Part shown: piece after piece, positions 8,264-13,430 of the stretch | How the letters are laid out: each line of letters starts with the position of its first letter | Position numbering within the stretch: position 1 is the stretch's first letter | Source: an uncultured Blautia sp. | GTDB taxonomy: Bacteria > Bacillota > Clostridia > Lachnospirales > Lachnospiraceae | Assembly (NCBI GenBank): GCA_900543715.1 | Contig: UQSX01000075.1 | Coordinates: 1-14,543 of the forward strand | Direction: 5' to 3' | DNA length: 14,543 nt | Position numbers and translations under genes: made by a program | Notes under the pieces: generated by a model | Databases searched by the model: none | The model's input: the letters and a program-made list of their open reading frames with translations, nothing else | Told to the model about the DNA's origin: nothing

Positions 8264-9370
8264 TTACTGTATATCTTCAGAGACAGAGGCGATAGCAGAT
8301 GGAATATCTCCGAATACGGCCTCTGCAATATCGGAATCCATTTGGATTTTCCAGTTGATCCCGTCATTATAAAGGTTTATGGTAATCTCTTTGGAAGAAG
8401 TAGCTTCATTATTTTCGATACAGGAGAGAAGCAGCTCTCTTTCTTTATCTCTTCTTCCCTGAGCCCCTGCGGAAAGAGAATCCGAAGTTTCCAGCCACTG
8501 GGTGAGCTGGTCCTTATAGGAGGCCAGAATAGTTTCAAAATCAGGGCTTGTAACAGAAACCTGGACTTTTGCTGTATTGTCTTCCTGTCTTTCCTCTGCA
8601 ATCTCATAGTCGAAGGATTTGTCAATCTGCTCGGCTATGGACATAGCCAGAGAATTGCTGTAGGAATCATTCGTATCCACCAGATGGTCGAGAGACAGGT
8701 AGATCTTCAGCTGTTCGCTGTCAAAATCCTTAATCGTGCCAAAGTGTGCATCTACGATCTCAAAAGGAGAAAGCAGACGGGAATCGGACATATAAGAGGA
8801 AAAATTTCCAGTGAGCAGACTGTCCAGGTCTGCAGTGTGGATTATTTTCCAGGAATCGCCCTCTTTTTCCAGAGGAATATAGGTCTCAGAGGTCTCTGTA
8901 CCGTAATCATTTTCTTCCAGCAGGTCTTTCAGCAGCAGGCAGGAATCATTGAGTGAAAACTCTACTTCCTGTGGACTGGCATCTGTTTCCATTTGTTTTT
9001 CCAAAAGAGACAGGGAATAGTCTTTTGCCAGGCTGCAGGCGTCAATGGTAGTCAGTTGTGTCTTTGCCTTCCCTGTGCCTTTTTCTTCATCAACGCTTAC
9101 TTCTTTTACCTTAAAAGAAAAGTTCTTGTAAAACAGAGAAAAAATATTTCCAATTTCTTCTGCGGCTTCTGCCGTATATTGAGAGGTGGGGAGCAGATCC
9201 TGAGCGTCTATAGTACTCTGAATCAACTGACTGTCAGAGCTTTGCAGCCTCTCCAGCTCCTGTTCTACAGCTTCTTTGGCAGAGCGTTCGCTTTTGGTTG
9301 CACAGCCGGACAAAAAGCAGACTCCGGACAATACTGCCCCAAAAAGAACGATTGTCTTTTTTAAACCCAT
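8264..9370 (-). CDS. Lipoprotein with two related domain halves, function unknown
   Basis: A 368-residue secreted lipoprotein. The N terminus has K4-K5, a hydrophobic stretch and a lipobox L20-S-G-C23, so the mature protein starts with a lipidated C23 on the outer face of the membrane. The start at 9370 is chosen because CAGGAG lies 7 bp upstream and the signal peptide begins there; an in-frame ATG 54 bp further upstream would add 18 unsuited residues. The mature part seems to be an internal duplication. Half 1 (about 36-195) and half 2 (about 205-362) each have a helical start, an F-S/D-Y/F strand followed by T-G/A-K-A/V repeats (84-106 and 253-273), a second helical stretch, and a closing strand with G-D-S-W174-K-I and G-I-N-W340-K-I. 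This resembles NTF2-like or DUF5105-type lipoproteins of Clostridia, but I do not recognise a characterised family. It is 147 bp downstream of the Spo0A-C gene on the same strand. Confidence 0.85.
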   Translation of the reverse strand: MGLKKTIVLFGAVLSGVCFLSGCATKSERSAKEAVEQELERLQSSDSQLIQSTIDAQDLLPTSQYTAEAAEEIGNIFSLFYKNFSFKVKEVSVDEEKGTGKAKTQLTTIDACSLAKDYSLSLLEKQMETDASPQEVEFSLNDSCLLLKDLLEENDYGTETSETYIPLEKEGDSWKIIHTADLDSLLTGNFSSYMSDSRLLSPFEIVDAHFGTIKDFDSEQLKIYLSLDHLVDTNDSYSNSLAMSIAEQIDKSFDYEIAEERQEDNTAKVQVSVTSPDFETILASYKDQLTQWLETSDSLSAGAQGRRDKERELLLSCIENNEATSSKEITINLYNDGINWKIQMDSDIAEAVFGDIPSAIASVSEDIQ

Positions 9371-9410
9371 GTTTTTTCTCCTGATACGATGTCTGTTTTG
9401 TAATAGGGTG

Positions 9411-9424
9411 ATGCCCGGGGGCAT
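9411..9424. repeat. Inverted repeat ATGCCC-GG-GGGCAT
   Basis: A perfect 6-bp inverted repeat around a 2-bp centre, 41 bp upstream of the lipoprotein start codon. A 2-nt loop makes an RNA hairpin unlikely in this exact register, so a protein-binding site is as likely as a structural role. No known operator matches from memory. Confidence 0.35.
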
Positions 9425-9436
9425 ATGAAAAGAAAT

Positions 9437-9451
9437 CCCGGAGATTCCGGG
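9437..9451 (-). terminator. Possible weak terminator after the Spo0A-C gene
   Basis: A perfect 6-bp G-C rich stem CCCGGA/TCCGGG with a GAT loop, followed on the - strand by ATTTCTTTT. The stem is short and the T stretch is interrupted, so it would at best attenuate read-through into the lipoprotein gene. It starts 66 bp after the stop codon of the upstream gene. Confidence 0.4.
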
Positions 9452-9517
9452 GAAAATACTTCAGACCCTGTCAACATTTTATCAGAGATAGAAAAAACAT
9501 GCAACTGCCAGATTGTT

Positions 9518-9850
9518 TCAGATCTGACTCTGGACTTTCAGGTGAAAGGACAGGATGGAAATAAATTCTCCCGTGGTGGGTTTGCGGAGAAGCTGGTAAC
9601 CGGCGATGTGATTTAAAAGTTCTCTGTTTCCTTCGTTCCAGCAGATAGTAACGATTGTGCGGATAGAACGTTCTACATTGGAGGCAGACGTGTGGAAGTG
9701 TTTCCCAATATCTGGATAGAGTCGCTTGGTCATAAACAGCAGATATTCTTCGTCGCGGAGGACTAGCTCTACAGCATAGACAAGATAATAATAACCACGG
9801 TATACGGAGCAGATACCAAGACGGCGAATTAAGGATTCGATTTTTTTCAT
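9518..9850 (-). CDS. Stand-alone Spo0A C-terminal DNA-binding domain protein
   Basis: A 110-residue protein that is almost wholly a Spo0A_C domain, the DNA-binding effector half of the sporulation master regulator. Matching segments are I8-R-R-L-G-I, R18-G-Y-x-Y-L, T41-K-R-L-Y-P-D-I-G-K, the recognition-helix region T54-S-A-S-N-V-E-R-S-I-R, W71-N-E-G-N, G84-Y and K90-P-T-T-G-E-F-I. These match the second half of Bacillus Spo0A (for example TKVLYPDIAKKF, TASRVERAIR, WSRGN, KPTNSEFIA) from end to end. The receiver domain that carries the phosphorylated aspartate is wholly absent, and the gene has its own start and AAAGGAG ribosome binding site 7 bp before ATG, so it is not a truncated fragment. 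It is predicted to bind 0A-box DNA without phosphorelay control. The arginine of A-S-R-V-E-R is N58 here, so specificity may differ. It is transcribed divergently from the exporter operon; a 0A box lies in its upstream region. Confidence 0.9.
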   Translation of the reverse strand: MKKIESLIRRLGICSVYRGYYYLVYAVELVLRDEEYLLFMTKRLYPDIGKHFHTSASNVERSIRTIVTICWNEGNRELLNHIAGYQLLRKPTTGEFISILSFHLKVQSQI

Positions 9851-9931
9851 AGAAACACTCCTTTCTCAGGCTGCAACCAGCATACCAAAGAACCTACAAA
9901 TAAACGCTATTTTCAACGAAAAAACCCTTGT

Positions 9932-9938
9932 TTCGCCG
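9932..9938 (-). promoter_or_regulatory. Imperfect 0A box (CGGCGAA)
   Basis: Reads CGGCGAA on the - strand, 6 of 7 positions of TGNCGAA, directly after TATAAA and exactly 30 bp (about three helical turns) from the perfect box at 9962-9968. Same orientation and helical phase would suit co-operative binding, but a 6/7 match in AT-rich DNA can be chance. Confidence 0.3.
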
Positions 9939-9944
9939 TTTATA
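9939..9944 (-). promoter_or_regulatory. Candidate -10 (TATAAA) for the Spo0A-C gene
   Basis: TATAAA on the - strand, 17 bp downstream of the GTCGAA part of the 0A box and about 90 bp before the start codon at 9850. The lack of a TTGACA-like -35 fits a promoter that needs an activator. Predicted from sequence only. Confidence 0.4.
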
Positions 9945-9961
9945 GACAAAGTTCTGATTTT

Positions 9962-9968
9962 TTCGACA
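9962..9968 (-). promoter_or_regulatory. Perfect 0A box (TGTCGAA), in -35 position for the Spo0A-C gene
   Basis: On the - strand the sequence reads TATGTCGAAAAAA, a full match to the 0A-box consensus TGTCGAA used by Spo0A, including the A-rich flank. Its 3' end lies exactly 17 bp before TATAAA (9939-9944), so the hexamer GTCGAA takes the place of a -35 element. At known Spo0A-activated sigma-A promoters, 0A boxes overlap a poor -35 in this way. The match is read directly; binding and regulation are inferred. Confidence 0.55.
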
Positions 9969-10040
9969 TATTTTAGGATTTATAAATATCCGAAAGAAAT
10001 TATTAAAAAATTACCCGGAAATTTAATAAATATTTCAGGA

Positions 10041-10048
10041 CTCCGGAG
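10041..10048. repeat. CTCCGGAG palindrome in the exporter promoter
   Basis: A perfect 8-bp palindrome just upstream of the extended -10 at 10057-10065. Its position would allow a bound protein to block RNA polymerase. It is short, so chance is possible. Confidence 0.3.
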
Positions 10049-10056
10049 AAATTATC

Positions 10057-10065
10057 TGATATAAT
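10057..10065 (+). promoter_or_regulatory. Extended -10 promoter (TGATATAAT) for the exporter operon
   Basis: A perfect TATAAT at 10060-10065 preceded by TG one base away (TGnTATAAT). No good -35 lies 16-18 bp upstream (AGGACT region), which is common for extended -10 promoters. The CTCCGGAG palindrome at 10041-10048 falls between the -35 and -10 positions and could be an operator. Transcription would start near 10072 and leave a leader of about 80 nt. Confidence 0.6.
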
Positions 10066-10104
10066 GAGGAAAAGTAAAGAATTGGAATTGCGTGGCAGAT
10101 TGTT

Positions 10105-10127
10105 GAATAACAATAACACAGTTATTC
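10105..10127 (+). other. Small leader hairpin
   Basis: GAATAAC (10105-10111) pairs perfectly with GTTATTC (10121-10127) around a 9-nt loop in the untranslated leader, ending 17 bp before the ribosome binding site. It is A-T rich and weak and has no poly-T tail, so it is not a terminator; no known riboswitch is recognised. Confidence 0.3.
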
Positions 10128-10154
10128 CAGTGTGAAAAAGGAAAAGAGGTATAT

Positions 10155-11453
10155 ATGAACAAAAAGCATAAGATCATCGGGGGAATCTGTGGGGCAGTCT
10201 GCATAGGAGGATTGGCAGCCGGAATTTTCATTATAAGGGGTGCCGGAGATAAAAAAGCAGAAGATTTAGCCTATGTGATGAGTGTGTCATCTATGAACGA
10301 TATGTCAGGAACCCAGCGTCTGGCGGGGGTAGTTGAGTCCCAGAAGACTTTGGAAATCCAGAAAGATTCAGAAAGAGAGATTAAGGAGATCCTGGTAAAA
10401 GCAGGGGATAATGTGGAGGTAGGCACACCTCTTTTTACATATGACACAGCAACTTTGGAGACAGATATTCAGCAGGCCAAGCTTGATCTGGAAAGGGCGG
10501 ACAGCGAGATGTCGAATCTCAAGGCACAGATACAGCAGCTGGAGAAAGAAAAAAAGAATGCGCCAGAGGAAGAACAGTTTTCTTATACAACGCAGATCCA
10601 AAGTGCCCAAATGGATTTAAAGAAGAGCGAATATGACAGAAAGGCCAAGGAGGTGGAGATTAACCGGATCCAGAGTCAGATTGACAATTCTACAGTTACC
10701 AGCGAGATGAAGGGTGTGGTAAAATCTGTTCAGAATCAGGGGCAGACAGTGACGGAGATGTATGGAGATTCTGCCGGACAGGCATTTATCACGATTCTTG
10801 CCACAGGAGAATACAGAGTGAAAGGGAGAGTCAATGAACAGAACATCAGTGAGATCACAGAAGGAAGTCCCGCTGTGGTACGCTCCAGAGTAGATGAGAA
10901 ACAGGTGTGGACAGGAACCTATTCTGCAGTTGACACGAAAAATCCGCAGAATAACAGCAGCAGTATGTATTATTCTTCAGGTTCTGAGGACAGCGGCCAG
11001 ACAACTTCTACATCCTATCCCTTTTATGTGGAATTGGAGTCTTCACAGGGACTTTTGCTGGGACAGCATGTCTATATAGAGCATGACACGGGAATGTCCC
11101 AAAGAGAACCGGGTATATGGCTGAACGAGGCTTTTATTGCAGACCTGGATAAGAAGCCTTATGTCTGGGCTGAAAAGAACGGGGCTTTGGAAAAAAGGAC
11201 CGTGGTCCTGGGGACTTATGATGCCGAGATGATGCAGTATAAGATTGAGGATGGAGTTGGGAACGGAGACTATGTAGCCTATCCCCAGGAATTTCTTGAA
11301 GAAGGCATGAAAACTACTCATGATCCGGCACAGGCCTATGCAGGCGACATGGAATCTGCATCTGGAGAGGAAACGCTTCAGGAAGGTGAAATGATCCAGG
11401 AGGAAACTACAGATGAGATTTTAGAAGAGGAAGAAAGTTCACCGGAACTGTAG
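10155..11453 (+). CDS. HlyD/MacA-like adaptor protein of an ABC exporter (first of two)
   Basis: A 432-residue membrane-anchored adaptor. An N-terminal hydrophobic helix (about 6-28, I-I-G-G-I-C-G-A-V-C-I-G-G) anchors it with the rest outside. A split biotinyl-lipoyl-like domain lies at about 58-100 (I-K-E-I-L-V-K-A-G-D-N-V-E-V-G) and again after residue 178 (M-K-G-V-V-K-S-V). Between these two halves is a coiled-coil hairpin, about 103-176, with a short tip near 135-145 (N-A-P-E-E-E). A beta-barrel-like domain starts near 215 (Y-R-V-K-G-R-V-N-E), with a Ser/Tyr-rich loop around 258-285. The last 45 or so residues are an acidic Glu-rich tail. In Gram-positive bacteria such adaptors work with MacB-like ABC permeases to export peptides or other substrates across membrane and wall. 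The ribosome binding site AGAGG lies 5 bp before ATG. The second adaptor starts 10 bp after its stop. Confidence 0.87.
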   Translation: MNKKHKIIGGICGAVCIGGLAAGIFIIRGAGDKKAEDLAYVMSVSSMNDMSGTQRLAGVVESQKTLEIQKDSEREIKEILVKAGDNVEVGTPLFTYDTATLETDIQQAKLDLERADSEMSNLKAQIQQLEKEKKNAPEEEQFSYTTQIQSAQMDLKKSEYDRKAKEVEINRIQSQIDNSTVTSEMKGVVKSVQNQGQTVTEMYGDSAGQAFITILATGEYRVKGRVNEQNISEITEGSPAVVRSRVDEKQVWTGTYSAVDTKNPQNNSSSMYYSSGSEDSGQTTSTSYPFYVELESSQGLLLGQHVYIEHDTGMSQREPGIWLNEAFIADLDKKPYVWAEKNGALEKRTVVLGTYDAEMMQYKIEDGVGNGDYVAYPQEFLEEGMKTTHDPAQAYAGDMESASGEETLQEGEMIQEETTDEILEEEESSPEL

Positions 11454-11463
11454 GGGGAAAGAT

Positions 11464-13419
11464 ATGAAGATAAAGAAAAAGACAATTGCGATCACAGCCG
11501 CCGGCCTGGCAGTGCTGGGAATAGGAGCCGGTTATATTGTGCAGAATTTCAGAGGCTCTCAGGTGGATGTCTATCCGGTATCCGATCTTTCCCAAAGTAT
11601 CTGGCAGAGCGGCACCAGTCTGGAGGGAACCATAGCTTCTCAGGTTTCTCAGGAAGTTCACCTGAAGGAAGAACAGATCGTATCTGCAGTGCATGTACAG
11701 GAAGGCCAAGAGGTAAAGAAAGGAGATCCTTTGTTTACCTATGATATGACATTGGTGAGTATTGAACTGGAGACAGAAAAGCTGACCCGGCAGCAGATGG
11801 AGATTAAGAAAAAAGGTTTGGAGCAGGAGCTGGAAAAGCTGAAGAAAGACAAAGCGGAAGCTGTCTCTTCCACGGAAAACTATCAGGTGGAATTTTTAGG
11901 AAAGATCCGGGAGGAAGAAAGAACGAAAAAACTGGCGGCAGAGAAAAATTCTCAGGTAACTGCTCAGGAAGGAGAAGGGACACAGGTTCCCGTGGAGCCG
12001 GGGAACCCTTCTCAGGGAGAAGGGAACGGAGAAACAGAGAATCCTCCTGACACTGAAGAACCGACAATTCCAGAGGAGCCTGTGGACCCAGAAGGACCAA
12101 CAAATCCGGAGGAGCCAACGGACCCGGAAGAACCAACAGATCCGGAGGAACCTGTGACCCCGGAAGAACCAACAGATCCAGAGGAACCCGATCAGCCAGA
12201 AGATCCGGACGAGCCGCAGCGTCCGAAGCCCTCAGGGGTTTATAACAGACTTTACAGAGATATTACCCTCGAACAGAGCCAAGAGACGGAGGGAATCCTG
12301 GAAAATGCCATTGCCTATACAGGAAGCGGCACCCAGGAGGATCCATACCGTTTTTTGTGTACAAAAAATGTGCTGGTGCAGGGAGCTTTTCTGAACTGGG
12401 CAGGAGGCTTTGACGGTACAGGAGCCAGAAGCCAGACTCCGGTGTACTGTTTGCTGGAGGTAAAGAGCGAAGATAAAGAGGACGGAGTCTTGCTGGCCGC
12501 CATGCTCTTAGACGGGAATATGATTACTGAGCCTGTACAGCCGGAAATATGGTTCCGCACATATCTGGGAAATGATCAGTGGGATATGGTACTTCCTCCG
12601 GAAGAGGAGATTCCTGATGATGAAGAATGGGCGGATATTCCGGGAGACTTTGTGGAGTTTATTCCCCAGGAAGATATTGTTCAGGGATATTCCAAGGAGG
12701 AACTGGAGAAAGCTGTAAGTGAAAAAGAAAAAGAGATTTCAGATCTGACCCTGGATATGAAAGAGACAGACCTGAAAATTAAAAAGGTAGAGCAGGAGCT
12801 GGCAGACGAGGTAGTAAAAAGCACTTTGGACGGAACCGTGAAAAAGGTAGGAGATCCGGCCAAAGGCGAGGTGGACGGAGAACCTTTTATTGTGGTGGAA
12901 AGTGCTGCAGGAGCCTATATTCAGGGTATGATAGGAGAATACCAGCTGGAAAGCGTAACGCCGGGACAGATTGTCACAGGCATGGCCTATGAGTCACAGA
13001 TGGGATTCCAGGCGGAGATTACGGAAATATCTCCTTACCCTCAGGAAGGATACTCCAGTGGTATGCAGGAGCAGTCTTATTATCCTTTTACAGCGGTCAT
13101 ACAGGAAGGCGAAGGATTTAAAGCCAATGAAATGGTTTCTATGGAGATGCCTGCGGAGGAAGGAGAGATTGCCGGAATTTTTGTCAGCAGGGAATATATA
13201 CGGACCGAGAACGGAGAAGAGTTTGTTTATAAAGCAGGGGAAGATCAGAAGCTGAAAAAGCAGAAGATCACAACGGGAAGAACCTTCTATGGTTCTACAG
13301 TGGAGATCAAGGAAGGGATTACCATGGAAGATAAGCTGGCCTTTCCTTATGGCAAAAATGTGAAAGAAGGAGCTAAGATCCGTGAGGCTTCTATCGAAGA
13401 TTTATACAGCATGTATTAG
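11464..13419 (+). CDS. HlyD/MacA-like adaptor with a Pro/Glu repeat stalk and extra domain inserted in its coiled coil (second of two)
   Basis: A 651-residue adaptor, about 200 residues longer than the first. It has an N-terminal anchor helix (about 7-29), a first lipoyl-like half (about 60-95, V-H-V-Q-E-G-Q-E-V-K-K-G-D-P-L-F-T-Y), a first coiled-coil arm (about 99-136), a second arm (about 409-450), a second lipoyl half (S453-T-L-D-G-T-V-K-K-V), and a beta-barrel/membrane-proximal part to the end. Between the two arms sit about 270 inserted residues: a polar linker, eight hexapeptides of form x-x-P-E-E-P at 201-248, then a globular segment at about 256-400. That segment is rich in aromatics (N-W-A-G-G-F-D-G-T-G, W-F-R-T-Y-L-G) and holds the protein's only cysteines, C299 and C329. 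It ends in an acidic P-P-E-E-E-I-P-D-D-E-E stretch. GGGGGAAAG precedes ATG. The permease gene follows after 11 bp, so the three genes form one operon. I know no function for the inserted domain. Confidence 0.85.
   Translation: MKIKKKTIAITAAGLAVLGIGAGYIVQNFRGSQVDVYPVSDLSQSIWQSGTSLEGTIASQVSQEVHLKEEQIVSAVHVQEGQEVKKGDPLFTYDMTLVSIELETEKLTRQQMEIKKKGLEQELEKLKKDKAEAVSSTENYQVEFLGKIREEERTKKLAAEKNSQVTAQEGEGTQVPVEPGNPSQGEGNGETENPPDTEEPTIPEEPVDPEGPTNPEEPTDPEEPTDPEEPVTPEEPTDPEEPDQPEDPDEPQRPKPSGVYNRLYRDITLEQSQETEGILENAIAYTGSGTQEDPYRFLCTKNVLVQGAFLNWAGGFDGTGARSQTPVYCLLEVKSEDKEDGVLLAAMLLDGNMITEPVQPEIWFRTYLGNDQWDMVLPPEEEIPDDEEWADIPGDFVEFIPQEDIVQGYSKEELEKAVSEKEKEISDLTLDMKETDLKIKKVEQELADEVVKSTLDGTVKKVGDPAKGEVDGEPFIVVESAAGAYIQGMIGEYQLESVTPGQIVTGMAYESQMGFQAEITEISPYPQEGYSSGMQEQSYYPFTAVIQEGEGFKANEMVSMEMPAEEGEIAGIFVSREYIRTENGEEFVYKAGEDQKLKKQKITTGRTFYGSTVEIKEGITMEDKLAFPYGKNVKEGAKIREASIEDLYSMY
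12064..12207 (+). repeat. 18-bp coding tandem repeat (eight hexapeptides, consensus T-D-P-E-E-P)
   Basis: Eight in-frame 18-bp units encode TIPEEP, VDPEGP, TNPEEP, TDPEEP, TDPEEP, VTPEEP, TDPEEP and DQPEDP in the second adaptor. The units differ at third positions (CCA/CCG, GAA/GAG), so the array is old enough to have drifted. It is translated as an acidic, proline-rich, extended stalk of the kind used to span the cell wall. Confidence 0.9.
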
Positions 13420-13430
13420 GAGGAACGGAT

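Larger units (their letters stand above)
9371..9517 (-). other. Gap between Spo0A-C gene and lipoprotein gene, with two inverted repeats
   Basis: No gene is supported here. Reading the - strand, a 6-bp hairpin (CCCGGA-GAT-TCCGGG, 9437-9451) is followed by ATTTCTTTT and could be a weak terminator for the Spo0A-C gene. Next comes an inverted repeat ATGCCC-GG-GGGCAT at 9411-9424, possibly an operator, and then the lipoprotein ribosome binding site CAGGAG at 9378-9383. A TTGACA (9469-9474) is present, but no acceptable -10 lies 16-18 bp from it. Whether the lipoprotein has its own promoter is not resolved. Confidence 0.5.
9851..10154. other. Divergent regulatory region between the Spo0A-C gene and the exporter operon
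   Basis: About 300 AT-rich bases with no supported gene. From left to right it holds the Spo0A-C ribosome binding site (AAAGGAG on the - strand, 9858-9864), a candidate - strand -10 (TATAAA, 9939-9944) flanked by an imperfect and a perfect 0A box, an AT-rich stretch 9970-10035, a CTCCGGAG palindrome (10041-10048), an extended -10 for the + strand operon (10057-10065) and a leader of about 85 nt with a small hairpin and an AGAGG ribosome binding site at 10145-10149. Confidence 0.75.

Noticed and set aside
8342..8956. 204-codon open frame on the + strand opposite the lipoprotein gene
   Set aside because: The - strand has a lipobox signal peptide, a strong ribosome binding site and internal repeat structure, so it is the real gene.
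9469..9474. TTGACA on the - strand as a -35 for the lipoprotein gene
   Set aside because: Positions 16-18 bp downstream are C/G rich (the CCCGGA hairpin) with no -10-like hexamer.
9425..9616. 63-codon open frame on the + strand between the lipoprotein and Spo0A-C genes
   Set aside because: It overlaps the 3' part of the Spo0A-C gene on the other strand, has no ribosome binding site, and its sequence has no recognisable domain.
9914..9994. Further 0A-like sites (CAACGAA at 9914-9920, ATCCGAA at 9988-9994)
   Set aside because: Only 5 of 7 positions match TGNCGAA; expected by chance in AT-rich DNA.
11804..12172. 122-codon Pro/Leu-rich frame on the - strand opposite the PEEP repeat
   Set aside because: Long reverse frames are expected opposite a biased GAA/CCG-type repeat; no start signal is seen.
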